64,000 bases of DNA, taken from contig NC_088649.1 in the NCBI RefSeq assembly GCF_964019385.1, positions 11,959,754 to 12,023,753 on the forward strand, written 5' to 3'. The notes under the pieces were generated by a model. The model was given only the letters and a program-made list of their open reading frames with translations, made no database searches and had not been told where the DNA came from. The translations under genes were made by a program, and so were the position numbers. This DNA comes from Sycon ciliatum (Eukaryota > Porifera > Calcarea > Leucosolenida > Sycettidae). The number at the start of each line of letters is the position of its first letter. Position 1 is the first letter of the stretch. This document shows positions 1 through 51,890 of this stretch, one piece after another.

Positions 1-47
1 TGCAGCAGCAGCAGTACAGCCAGTAGACTGTAAAAGTGTAATACAAG

Positions 48-2808
48 GAGTTTGATCGTTCAAGAACTACGACTATGGGGAACAATAGTAGAAGAAAAAG
101 ACGAAGCCAGAGTGCTCCGCCACCCCGCCGTACGCAGCGTGCTCGAGGAGCCAAACAGCAACGTCTCCACGATACCTCCAGAAAGGTAAGATTTGTATGG
201 GTACACCATGTAACATTTATAGGTCGTTTGCGAGTCATGAGAATTTAGACACCACATTTTCATATTATCGCGATTGAAAGAATACTCGAACGTCTTAGAT
301 CCAAGCTACATCTTCCATCTTTTCTGGCTACATTGTGTTAGTTTGAGATGTCAACAAGGCAAGATAACGAACATCGATTTGTATCAATGGCTAGCTGTGT
401 ATGCCCTTGCAGCAATACATGACACGTCTGTAAACAGCTGTCTCTATGCACTAGTCAGGAGCTAGTTACATTATATTCAGATCCTTCTCATCAAGTGTGC
501 TTAGTAGGGTAGCCAGTAGCTAATAGCCTTCTCTGGCTTGGCAAAAGATCAAAGGGTTGATGTAATGTCATGGTAGTTTGTTCAAGTGCAACTTGATGTT
601 GGCTGGGTAATGGGAAAAGCCTATGAGCCCTGATTTACTATCCAACGTAAGATTTTTTTCCACATAGAATGTGCAATGGCCCATGGGTATCATGCGTACG
701 GAGTGCTAAGGTAATGCCATACGTATGCCGCACGTGGCAACGGCATGCTGCTCTTGTAAATGACTGTGCATGATAAGAGACAGGGCACGGTACATAGTAT
801 ACTTTGCATAGTGGCCAGGATACAACCGTCTTCTCTTACTCTTCTTTCTGTTGAGGGTGAAAATCATTAATGACATCATTAATGACATCATGTACCCGCT
901 TTGTTTCGCTCATTAGAAATGCTGTAAGTCTACAAATGTTCGGCGCGTTTAAATGTCGGCCTGCCAGGGCTAAAACACATTTCGGCCTGCCAGGGCTAAA
1001 ACACATTTCGGCCGTATATAAGAGGAGAGCTAGGTGAGGGCCCGTCGCTATGCGGCTCGTCATCATCATCATCATGGTCATGTTGCTGACCCAGTTGAGC
1101 TGGTAGTCTGGTGCACAGTCACCGTGTCATGGGTGAACACCCGCCATCACATGCGCCTGGCACACCTCCGGTCCTTTGTGCCCTGTCACGTGAAGATACG
1201 AAATTAAGCGCTGTGGACCATGGCTAGCGTCTTTCGCATACCAGTAGCTATGGGAATACTATACGGGCCATGTGGCCATGTTACTTGAGATACCTGATAG
1301 TATACGGGCCATGTGGCCATGTTACTTGAGATACCTGCTGTTCTTCTAAAAAAACCTCCATCTCAAGCTTCTTCATTGGGATTGATATTAATTTGATTTT
1401 GTTTGTTGTGGCAGCAGTCACGTCAGCGACATGACCTGGCCCGGATGGCTAATGATGAGTCATTCGATGCACTACGCCAGCTGGCCAAAGACACGCAGGA
1501 GAGAAGTGGAGAACATGGTGGACATACTGAGGTAATAGATCTTTCCCATAGCAATTGTGTACTATGCTGTATTTCTACTAGCTGCTGCAACTAACCGGCA
1601 GTTGGTGTTTTTCCTTCTTGGAATAGACTACAGCTACACCTTATCTCTGCCACAGTGGATACACTCTAGTCATACAGTAGTCATACAGTAGTCATGCAGT
1701 AGTCATGCATTCACCATACGATTAGGCATGGCAATGAAGTGTGCAGTTGTATCTCGTCTAGACAAGTGCTCATTTCTATGCCCAACTTCAGCCCAAGGTA
1801 CCTGATGCCTTCAAAGTCAACCTAAATGCTGGGTACATGCTGGATACCTGCTGGGTATATGCTGGATACATGCTGAGTACATGCTGGGTACATGCTGGAT
1901 ACATGCTGGATACATGCTGGATACAGGCTGAGTACAGGCTGGGTACATGCTGGGTACAGGCTGAGTACAGGCTGAGTACATGCTGAGTACAGGCTGAGTA
2001 CAGGCTGGGTACATGCTGGGTATATGGCTATTCTGTTGTGCGGATTATGGACAGTGAAGGGCTGCCTACTAACTGGCCTGAAAGCAGCGTATTTGGCAGT
2101 TTGGGTCGATTAGATACACCTTCAATCATCTATGGCATGGCGGCTTCAAGGGTGGCATGATTTCGTAGCTGACACCTTTTACACAAGTGTGTGCCCCCCC
2201 CCCCCCCCTCTCTCTCTTTCTCACATGCACGTGCTCTGCTTCTTGTTGGACTGGAATGAGCACACTGTTGTTTGTTTTCTTTGTCCTGACGATAGCTAAA
2301 TGAGATCTTAATGTTGTTGGTGTTGTTGTTGTTGCTTCAGAGACGTGGATCATTGACCCGGCTTAATGGCGCAGCGACGGCAGCAGCAGTGGTCACACCG
2401 GTCGCCTTGTGCCAAACACCTCATCCGGAGAATCCTTTGTCCAACGCTGAGCTGAGTGCAGTCATTGGTGCTATGGACAGTCTTAGTCCGATCACACAAC
2501 GGGACAACAGAACTACAGCTACAGCAGCAGCAGGAGCAACAACAAGAGCATTGGGAACGTCTTCAGCATTCTCTACGTCAGCTTCACCGCATGCCACTAT
2601 TAGTTCGAGTAACAGGAACTTGGGGTATGGTGCTAGCGCCTGTGTCGCCGTCTCTGCCGCTACTGCTAGTCTTGCAGCAGCAGCTGGGGCAAGGACCACT
2701 GTTAGTCCGAGTGAACGATCCGTTGTTACGAGATCAGCAGCTTCTTTAGGACCAGTTGACTTAGTGGATTCACTCGAAAAACTTGGCTCTCTGGGCAGCA
2801 GCAGGTGA
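48..2808 (+). CDS. 3' part of an unrecognised gene, three exons
   Basis: Three exons join in one frame: about 48-185, 1415-1531 and 2341-2808 (TGA stop). Donors gtaaga and gtaata and acceptors ttgtggcag and ttgcttcag fit, and all junctions are phase 0. The upstream frame is closed by a TAA just before position 42, so the first exon either starts at a weak acceptor near 47 or at ATG 75. The product has a basic Arg/Ser/Pro-rich start (KRRSQSAPPPRR), a charged helical middle (DESFDALRQLAKDTQERSG), and a low-complexity Ala/Thr/Ser C-terminus ending DSLEKLGSLGSSR. I recognise no domain and cannot assign a function. It is convergent with the RIM-BP gene. The middle exon and the phase agreement are the best evidence; the gene probably begins left of the window. 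Confidence 0.5.
186..1414 (+). other. intron of the left-edge gene
   Basis: No coding signal. Two short direct duplications are visible: a ~26-bp unit (cggcctgccagggctaaaac...) twice around 955-1010, and a ~46-bp unit (tatacgggccatgtggccat...) twice around 1250-1336. Confidence 0.4.
1829..2030 (+). repeat. 11-bp minisatellite
   Basis: About 18 imperfect copies of an 11-bp unit (gctgggtacat and variants gctgagtacag, gctggatacat) lie in the second intron of the left-edge gene. The open frames across it are a by-product of the repeat. Confidence 0.85.
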
Positions 2809-4672
2809 ACTGTTGTTCCTAGTTGTTCGTAGTGTGTAGTGGCAATCTCTGCGTGTACTGTGTACTGTGTGTGCCGGTACAACATGTGCACCGCCGCTCA
2901 GTCACGGTGTGTCGGTGTGTTGCTTGCCTTTCAAGTTCCCAATCCCATGTGGTGGATTGGCTAAGAACTACAAGTAGATGGCTGTGTGGGTGGTGATACA
3001 CAGATTGTATTCTGACGGGGCAAGGATTCTATGATAGGTGCTTCCATCAGTGTCGGTGAGGATGATGGCTGCCAGTGTGTGGTTGATGAACATCATGTCT
3101 ATGTCCACAGCGATCAGCATTCTAATCACTCAGTCTGCAGCTCATAGCCTCAAAGTACGGCAGTACTCGGTGTATCCAGCACATGTTCTACATGTTGTGT
3201 ACTAACATTACTACATGCTACTAGTTCACCAATACTGACCGGCAGAAGCAGTGGTGGCTAAGTATGTGGCATGACATGTACTCATCGTAGTCTTCTGCAA
3301 CATCACTATTGCGTTTCGCTTGCAAGTGTTGAGTTGCTCTCACATTCAGCACAGACTTCTAGTCATTTACTCCGCCCCAGGCTGCTGCTGCTGCCGTGTG
3401 CTGCTGCTGCTGCTCATGGTGCTGCTGGTACTGCCCACATGCCATGTGACGGTTTAATGTGCAGCCAAGTGCTGCCTACTGCTCGGTGACTGTCTGTTGG
3501 CTATCGCGGTGTACTATGGGGTGTGAGCCTGTGTAGTGTGTAGTGTGTAGTGTGTAGTGTGACTGGCGCTAACTACAGTAGTGGTGACTGATGATTGTTT
3601 CCAGCCAATAATACATACCGTGGCCACCATACTAGCTATATGTAACACTATGTAACACTATGTATACGACTAATGTCTGTTATAATCCTCTACAATCATG
3701 TAGATAGTGACTGAGCCGCAGAGCGCGTGTGTTGTTTATTCTTCTCATGCACGTGTATCTGTACGCTGTCTGCCGCCGTATACACGCACGCACACGCACA
3801 CTGTATTATCATCATTCATCATTCTGACGGTTGCTGTACTGCTCTGTAGGGATTAGGGCACTGTCATGGCAGCAGCGACTGTTCACTTTACATCTATGTA
3901 CTAACGTGCCGGTAAATAATTCATTACAACCACACTTCAATTACAGCCACGCACTTCGGTCGTCTTCTGCTCTATGCTATAGCATATCAGATACAGCATT
4001 GTAGCTGCTGTCACCGCTGCTGCAGCTGCTGCTGCAGCTGCTGCTGCAGCTGCTGCTTTACTCTATCTCCACTGTAGGTACTCAATCTATTGGTAGGACT
4101 GTGTGTTTATCCCAATCCTGCAACATTGTCACTGTACAAGAGTACTTGGATCATTTCAAACATATTATTATCCTCTTCTCCAGGCAAAGTCGTATGAATA
4201 CACGTGTTACGTGTATGAACACTGCAATGATTGTTCAGCCTGTTCAACAATCAACGTTTCGTCTTTTCTGTATTTGTGAATCAATCTTGAAAGACTATCA
4301 TTGTGTTTTATAAGCATACGCACCACCGTGTGAAATTATAACTAACAGCAAGAGGACTGTAGTAGGTGTGTGGGAGTCGTAGCCCGCAAGACTGCACTTG
4401 GGATTTGCATTCTATGGGCCAGCTTCGTAGTGCACTGGCCTTCATGCAGCTTTAACTGGGCGGTTTTAGGGGGTATCGGCCATTGGGCGGCTCAATAGCC
4501 AATAGAGTCATCTTTCCTATATTCCTTTGGAATTTGTCTCAATCAGAGAGTCGTAAAGTGCAGGTATTTTACGACTCCCTGGTCTCAATTGACCATTCTC
4601 TGGCAGTTGAGCAAGTGCAAGTGTGTGTATGTCTGGATGGGGCAACACCATGATTATAGCTATTATTATAAG
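2809..4672. other. intergenic, no gene seen
   Basis: Downstream of the plus-strand gene. It holds GCT/CAG-rich patches (3381-3430; 4012-4056, alternating ctgctgcag) and a tagtgtg repeat near 3535-3560. I see no canonical AATAAA close to the stop codon and no convincing ORF. Confidence 0.4.
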
Positions 4673-4853
4673 AACAGCTGAACAGCTGGACTGTACAGCT
4701 GGACTGTACAGCTGTACAGCTGGACTGTACAGCTGGACTGTACAGCTGGACTGTACAGCTGTACAGCTGGACTGTACAGCTGGACTGTAGACTGTACAGC
4801 TGGACTGTACAGCTGTACAGCTGGACTGTACAGCTGTACAGCTGGACTGTACA
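4673..4853 (+). repeat. CAGCTG-rich minisatellite
   Basis: Tandem mixture of a 13-bp unit (acagctggactgt) and an 8-bp unit (acagctgt). Every unit carries the palindrome CAGCTG, an E-box-type hexamer. The three overlapping minus-strand ORFs here are repeat artefacts. Confidence 0.85.
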
Positions 4854-5107
4854 GGCCGTGGCAACGCAATACAATACAGTGCTGCTATGTGAAATCCAGT
4901 CGCGTCGTCGCTCATTATTATTAATGTTGCGCCTTGCACCATTTCACAGCCCACAGGTCTAGGGCTGTGCAACGCCCGACGCGTACTTGAGGGGTGCGAC
5001 TGGATTTCATTGAGCAGCACTGTGATTGTCAGGTACTAATGGCTAGCAGTGCTATATGCGGGCATGCACCTAGAGACGCGTGGGTTGTCCCTGGATTCCT
5101 GGGAACC

Positions 5108-5276
5108 ACCTACTGTCGTGGACATGGAAATTCGGTCGGAGGTCAAGCGGCCCAGGGCGTTGGCCATGCAGCCGTGAGTGCGCATACGATCAACAACTGC
5201 ATGCAACGTTCTGTACGCGCTGGGGACGCGGGGCCCCGCATCATTCGACCGGATATGCATGTCCACGGCATCTTGC
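5108..5276. mobile_element. short inverted-repeat element, family C, copy 1
   Basis: The left end tactgtcgtggacatggaaa matches, inverted, the right end cgaccggatatgcatgtcca, with a GC-rich centre. A related copy lies at 9222-9427 with the same outer sequence. It is non-autonomous, with no transposase frame, and its superfamily is unknown. Confidence 0.55.
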
Positions 5277-5551
5277 AGACAAGTAACAACAGCGATACTC
5301 ACGACAATCACAGTAATAGATGGATACACAGTCATAGCAATATCCACCGTCCTTTTCACATGCTCCTACCCTAGCACTATAATTATTTCCTTGAATCACC
5401 CAATCAACATTAATCCTTTGTGTAAAAAAATGGGATTTCTGACACAATTTTGGGTCTGACTGTGGGAAGATTCGTGCATTCATTGTGGCTGACCACTGTG
5501 TTGGGAAAGTATTTCAGGCGGGCAGCATACACGCCTCCTTTAGTGTTACTA

Positions 5552-6113
5552 TTACTGTCGAGCGCCGGAGACCGGAGCGCCGAAGAACGACCAGGCTAGA
5601 ATTTCACCAAGCACAGCATACCAATGTATGTCCGGTGACTCAACTGTCCATAGACTGCAATACGTATCTAATATTGACTGAGTACGAGGCCAATATAGGA
5701 AATAAAAGCCGAGTAAAAGACCGAGGCGAAGCCGAGGTCTTTTACGAGGTTTTTGTTTCCTATACTGACCAAGTACGAAGTCAATATTAGATTTATCACG
5801 ACAAACAGTCCGTATTTCAAATTCCAGAACGATAACCTCATGAATCCCGGTTTTATGATTGCACAACCGTTGCACCACCACCTACTCATGCAGTGACAAT
5901 GCTGCACTAGGCACTGTTCAACTGCGCAACCCCTAAGCAGTCAAATAAGCAGTCAATAGCCCTAAGGAGTGAAATATGCAGGAATATTTGACTGCTTAGG
6001 TATGGCAAAAATCTATGTGAGTCAATACTAAGAGAGTGATAAATGAAAATAAGAACGGTCTAGGCTAGGAGGCTGACCCCCCAGTTCTTCGGCGACCGAC
6101 AGTACTGTACTCC
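5552..6113. mobile_element. family A element split by a nested family B element
   Basis: The outer family A ends are 5552-5662 (with cgccgaagaacgaccaggct) and 6044-6113 (ggtctaggctaggaggctga, then cagttcttcggcgaccgac). An uninterrupted family A copy at 42250-42481 shows that these two parts belong together. Between them, about 5663-6043, is a family B element containing the foldback 5667-5791; family B is also seen at 15118-16191. No coding capacity is seen. Confidence 0.6.
5667..5791. repeat. 125-bp foldback (hairpin) of family B
   Basis: Near-perfect inverted repeat: tctaatattgactgagtacg on the left and, inverted, aagtacgaagtcaatattag on the right. The centre is gaccgaggcgaagccgaggtc. A second copy is at 16081-16191. 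It would form a stable stem if transcribed. Confidence 0.75.
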
Positions 6114-7078
6114 AGAAAATACGGTACCGATAAGTAACGGTGAGCAATTCCGCAGCTGGTTGGATCCACGGCGGAATGTTTTTGGTTGACGTCACATTTC
6201 CAGAACCCATGACACGTGTTGTACAAAAAGAACGAGTAATGCATGCAGTGGACGCTGACTTCTGTCGCGGGTACCGGGTTTGTGTTTCTGCCTCTTTCAA
6301 AAGATTTTTTTTAAATCTTCTCCCACTGCTGTAGCTGTTTATCCAACTCGTAGTGCAAGTAATTTAGGGAAACCCTGCCGAGTTTACACAGCCACCGACT
6401 CATACATACCTCGTACGGTGTGACTCGTGATCTCCAGAAAGAGTGACGTCGACAGAAAATTTCGCTCTGCGCCAGACTAATCATAGTGCTGACACTCTTG
6501 TTTATGAACTCTCAGTGGGGTTACCCACTTCAAGTGCAACTGCTAGCCTGCAGTCGCAGCCAAGATAATATTTCAAAGTCATAGATAATTTCAATTATTA
6601 ATTTGACATTACGTTTCGACCGGAGTCTGGAAAATATCAAAGATTTCAACGAGTACATGTACATGTATAGCAAGTTTGTCAAACGCACTCTGCGCATGCC
6701 AATGGCAGTGCATGCCCTGCTAATACAGACACACGCTTCATACAAGTAGACAACACTGCGGCGGCAATGCAGTGTCTCTAAAGTACCAGAGTCAAGTTAC
6801 CGCCACCGCCGCCGCCGGTGTGGTGCTGTTTGTTCATAGATAGATTTCAAAGCCCCGGCGGATATCATTCACAGCAAGCCATGGATGATTCAAGACACAC
6901 CAGAACACAGCACGTACCTGATAGCTGCTGATGGACTGGTGGTGGGTGCATGGTCAGTGAGTACAGTGTAGTCGCCATACTCATGTACCCACATACATGC
7001 AAACGTCCATGCATAATTCCTTGTCAACATCATCTTCGCTAGCCTTCGCAATCCAGCACTAGCAGTCATTCGGCAGTG
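6114..7078. other. intergenic downstream of RIM-BP, no gene seen
   Basis: About 0.96 kb with no convincing ORF. It contains a short GCC-triplet run (cgccaccgccgccgccgg near 6803). Part of it may belong to the RIM-BP 3' UTR. Confidence 0.3.
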
Positions 7079-7292
7079 TGGTTATAGGCAGCGTCTCTAT
7101 GGGCAGCGTTGCTATGTACAATGTTGCTATGGCCAGCATCACTGTGGGCAGCGTCGCTATGGGCAGCGTCGCTATGGGCAGCGTCGCTATGGGCAGCGTC
7201 GCTATGGGCAGGGTCGCTATGGGCAGCGTCGCTATGGGCAGCGTCGCTATGGGCAGCGTCGCTATGGGCAGCGTCGCTATGGGCAGCACCGT
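7079..7292. repeat. 15-bp minisatellite, probably in the RIM-BP 3' UTR
   Basis: About 14 copies of gggcagcgtcgctat, the right half nearly perfect and the left half diverged. It starts about 30 bp beyond the RIM-BP stop codon, so on the minus strand it would be transcribed in the 3' UTR. The 15-bp period leaves all frames open. Confidence 0.85.
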
Positions 7293-7322
7293 CGTTTTGC
7301 AGTCCTGATCAAGCAATATCCT

Positions 7323-47930
<40,608 letters not shown>

Positions 47931-48200
47931 TGCTGCGCTATGCCGTTTGGTGCCCTGTTCCTGTCGCTACTATCGCCGTTGGTGTTGGTGTTAGGCAAGC
48001 TCGCCTGTACCAACACCAGTCCTAGTGAGTACTATTCGACCAAAGTTGGGTGGGAATGTTCGACACCAAGAACAGGACGTGCCAGGGATACTCTCCCGGT
48101 ACAAGACAGGTGAGCTTCGCCCAGGAAAAGTTGCACTTGATATCGCGCCGATACCACGTACCAGTGTGCATTGAAGGCAGAGTACTACTCGGCTCCAGTG
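47931..48200. promoter_or_regulatory. putative RIM-BP 5' UTR/promoter region
   Basis: The sequence directly upstream of the RIM-BP ATG. No TATA box recognised. On the opposite strand MPFGALFLSLLSPLVLVLGK (from 47940) reads like a signal peptide, so a divergent transcript cannot be ruled out. A ~37-bp direct repeat (ccagtgtgcattgaaggcag agtactactcggc) occurs twice at 48157-48227. Confidence 0.25.
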
Positions 48201-48669
48201 TGCATTGAAGGCAGAGTACTACTCGGCTTGCCGACAACCGGGTAGCCTACTCAGCACACAAGCATACTTGCATTGGGGTCATTGGAAGCGACGACAATCA
48301 CCTTCCAGCATACTAGTACTGTCCAAGCCAGGCCGTCCCGCACCGATTACATGCCGACCATAAAGCGGGAGATTACACACAGGAGGAAGAGGAGGCCACA
48401 AGACTACAACGTTGTAGTATCGACATCAAACATTTTTCAAGCAAGTCAAGGAAACCCGCTATCATTACATTTTGTATTTGTAGAAGCCCAAGGCCCGCAA
48501 GAAACAGGTGCTCTAGATTTGCAGCGATTAGCAATAGCAGCTGCCTCTAGCTCTGCACAGTCTGGCTCCGCGCTCATCTGGGGCGCGCGTAGATTCTGGT
48601 GCATACTTCCCGCCGCCCCACCATCCCCCAGATCGATCCTCCTATCCACCAAACTCACGTGTACATGTA

Positions 48670-49200
48670 CAGTCAGTATCGCCTATAGCGTTGGTGTTTG
48701 ATTTTGAGCATTTTATCACTATAAGCGATATATTACTATGACCGATACTGCATGCAATATATGCGAGTGGGGTGTCAAACGACTCCGCGCACCGTGCACA
48801 TACGCACTACATACATGTACAATGCCATGTAGCTGGCTGTAGCTCCTGACACACAAAATCAGGATTTCCTCATGAAGGAGGCATATTTTGGCAACTTGTA
48901 CAAGCAAAACTCACCAAACAACACTCACTGGACAAGTTCTTCACGAAGAAGTAACACCCTGTTCTCCTCTGACATCGCTTGATTCTACATCAATCACTAT
49001 AACCAATACAAAAATAGTGTAATGGAGGTCTTTTGAAATATGAATTTGATCACTATAGGCGATATAATTACTATAGACGATTATTACTATACGCGATAAC
49101 TGTGTATACTTAGTTATGGCAAATGAAAATGAATTTGAGAAATTGATCACTATATCCGGTATATTACTATAGCCGCCAACCTTATAGGCGATACGGACTG
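48670..49200. mobile_element. 531-bp TA-flanked MITE
   Basis: The ends cagtcagtatcgcctatagc and, inverted, cttataggcgatacggactg, flanked by TA. The motif cactat-aggcgatata recurs at least six times in the subterminal regions, suggesting transposase binding sites. Confidence 0.88.
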
Positions 49201-49573
49201 TACGTGTGTGGTCTGACGCAGTGACAGACTGTCCTCAGTCTACAAAATAATTAATGATTATGTAGCACTACGTTGTAGCATGCTGCATAGCTCGCATATT
49301 CTTGCTTTGCTCTCCATTCTTCTCCTCGACCTCGCATTCACATAAATCATCATTGCTTTGCGCGTTCAATAAACAGATAAACACCTTTTTTGTTGTAGCA
49401 TAGCGCTATATAGCTCGCAACGCTGCCGATTACCATGATCACAGACAGAGTGCAGTACAATCATGTAGAACCTCTACGGCCAGTGCCGTGGAGCTAGGTA
49501 CTAGGTCACAGTCAGTAGGTGCGACTCTGTCACTACTTCACTACTTCAGTACTTGGACCCTACTACACTCAGT

Positions 49574-49648
49574 GCTGGCAACTGAAATCCGACCCCCTTG
49601 GCGGCGCGCCGCTCCGCCAAGGGGGTCGGATTTCAGTTGCCAGCACTG
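49574..49648. repeat. 35-bp-arm perfect hairpin
   Basis: cagtgctggcaactgaaatc continuing cgacccccttggcgg on the left, and its exact inverse on the right, with a loop of about 9 nt (cgcgccgct). The arms show no visible mismatch. Confidence 0.9.
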
Positions 49649-50329
49649 TAGTACAATGTCATGTACTTTTTCTTCACGACTACAGTCAAACCTGCCCTTG
49701 AGCCTTGCGGACACCTGAGAAAACGGACACCTGTAAAGTGAGGACAGCTTGTCTCAGTGCAGTGTTCAGACTTTTCACAGTGTACCACTACCAGGCGTAC
49801 AATGTGTACATTTTAGTATGGGCGGACACTTGAAAAAGCGGTCACCTGTGAAATGCGAAACGCACACACACGCAGACGCGTGTACATAACACACAGACTC
49901 ACATATACATGTACATACAATCAAGCACACGCATACATGTACCACACAGCAACGCACACACACACACCTCACACACGCACACACGCACCTCACACACACA
50001 CCTTTGACCCTTTGACGCCCATCGCCGGAGGCGATGATAGCAATGCTACGGCAGAAGCCATAGCAACTTGTGCTGGGATTACACCATTCAACAGCTTGCA
50101 AGGCTGAAGAATTGACCGTCACTATTCAGCCTGGTCTACACCATACAGCTATTTGGAGTGACATTTTCTGGCCAGTGAATCCCTTTTTTGGTCTTTTTCA
50201 TTTTTTTCTTTTTTTTTCTTTTTTTTCCCGCACACACATCACACCACATACTCCGGCATGCACTGGCTGTTGGTAACCACCCAGGAGAATGAAAGAAAAG
50301 TCAGGAAGAGTCTGAGAAAGAGAAGAAAG

Positions 50330-50408
50330 ACGTGTGTGACCATAATCGTCGGGAATCGAACCCGCAATCTATCGATTGGAAATCGCTGCACATACCACTG
50401 CACCATAT

Positions 50409-50410
<2 letters not shown>
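50330..50410 (-). repeat. tRNA-derived SINE head
   Basis: On the minus strand, tggtgcagtgg (A box) and ggttcgattcc (perfect B box) are at tRNA spacing, with a 4-bp T stem. The acceptor stem does not pair, so it is not a functional tRNA. The (CA)36 array starts at its 5' end. Confidence 0.6.

Positions 50411-50483
<73 letters not shown>
50411..50483. repeat. (CA)36 microsatellite
   Basis: Uninterrupted CA dinucleotides. Confidence 0.95.
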
Positions 50484-50485
<2 letters not shown>

Positions 50486-50775
50486 TGAATCAGCTACCGG
50501 TATACCCTGTGGGGTCACGCCGCCCGCCACTCAGAGAACTGAGCGCAAGGTGAGGGGCAGTGGCGCAAAACAAAACAGGAAGTACAGCAAAATGAATTGA
50601 AAAAAAGGAAATCAAAACAAGCTGCCATATTGATGGGAAAGGACTCACAAACAGAGGAAAGAAATATCACAAACCAGATGAACAGTCTGCTGTAGGTCCA
50701 CTATAAACACACACGATTGGACCATTGGACGCCAATCGCCGGAGGCGATGATAGCGATGCTACAGCAGAAGCCAT

Positions 50776-50777
<2 letters not shown>

Positions 50778-50860
<83 letters not shown>
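50778..50860. repeat. (CA)41 microsatellite
   Basis: Uninterrupted CA, next to the second copy of the cgccggaggcg block. Confidence 0.95.
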
Positions 50861-50863
<3 letters not shown>

Positions 50864-51336
50864 TCCCCCCCCCCCACACACACACATGTGACATATGTAC
50901 GCACAGACACACGTATGCACGCACGCACACACAGATACAGTACTTCAAAGTCATAATTATCAGCTAGCAATAGTCGGGCAGTTAGACAGACTTTGGCAGC
51001 TAGCAATAGTCGGGCAGTTAGACAGGCTTTGGCAGCTTGCGAACTTGTGCACTTGCGCACTACCACAGTAACACACTACCACAGTACGTACATTTCAAAT
51101 TCATAGAATGAAAGCAGTTTTAAATATAATAATAGCACTCACAAGAAATGTGCGGAAAACAAACGGAACTGCGTGCAGTGCAAAGGAAATTCTAGAACAC
51201 GGAAAAAACCCAAATAATCTCTGCATGGATTTAGTTCAGACAAAGTTGGCGTTCGGATCAAACAGTCTTATATGGCGCAAGGCTGAAAACAAACGCACAC
51301 AAAAATCTCACCTCTCCTGGTGTAACCAGAGGAGAT

Positions 51337-51442
51337 ACACCCAGTCTGTAGGAGATATACCCAGACCAGGGGAGATATACCCAGACCAGGGGAGATATAC
51401 CCAGACTAGGGGAGATATACCCAGACCAGGGGAGATATATCC
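51337..51442. repeat. 20-bp minisatellite
   Basis: Five copies of ggagatatacccagaccagg. Confidence 0.88.
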
Positions 51443-51640
51443 ATTCTGCATGCTCTTTTTTTAAATTCCTGATATTTAAAAAACCTTCAAAACGGACAAG
51501 GTGTCCATTTAGGTATGCAAATAACACATGTGCAGTATGTAGTCTATGAGTGACACTGCCGGCACAAACGCACCTACAGGCATGCTGCAGCAATAATCTA
51601 ATAATCACTCACAATCAATGAAAAGAATTCTCGACAGACG

Positions 51641-51681
<41 letters not shown>

Positions 51682-51806
51682 CCCTAGAATCGAGAGTGGA
51701 AAACATCAAGCCGATAGTAATGACATCATACTATGGCAATGGCACAGTCAAGCCGATAGCAATGACATCTTGCTATGGCAATGGCAGAGTCAAGCCGATA
51801 GCCGCA

Positions 51807-51890
51807 TCACACTTTCGGTAGGTACCTGTCCTCCGCTTCACGCAGCTCCTTGTCGTTTTGTAAGCGAAACAACTCATTTACAGGCGCTAC
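51807..51890 (-). CDS. pepm: PEP phosphomutase last exon
   Basis: 27 codons plus [30 protein letters not shown]. Acceptor ctgctattag. The PVxExFRLQ and AExxYLP pattern is the C-terminus of the family. Confidence 0.9.
   Translation of the reverse strand, partial: VAPVNELFRLQNDKELREAEDRYLPKV

Larger units (their letters stand above)
49201..51806. other. intergenic between RIM-BP and PEP phosphomutase
   Basis: Repeat-rich, no gene. It holds a perfect hairpin at 49574-49648, a family D-like sequence at 49682-49860, two copies of a ~60-bp block with cgccggaggcgatgatagc (50020 and 50730), (CA)n arrays, and small minisatellites at 51337 and 51705-51805. Confidence 0.5.

Noticed and set aside
2421-2891. 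Minus-strand 156-codon ORF
   Set aside because: Antisense to the last exon of the left-edge gene, whose frame and junctions are consistent.
50330-50410. Functional tRNA gene
   Set aside because: B box is perfect but the acceptor stem does not pair.
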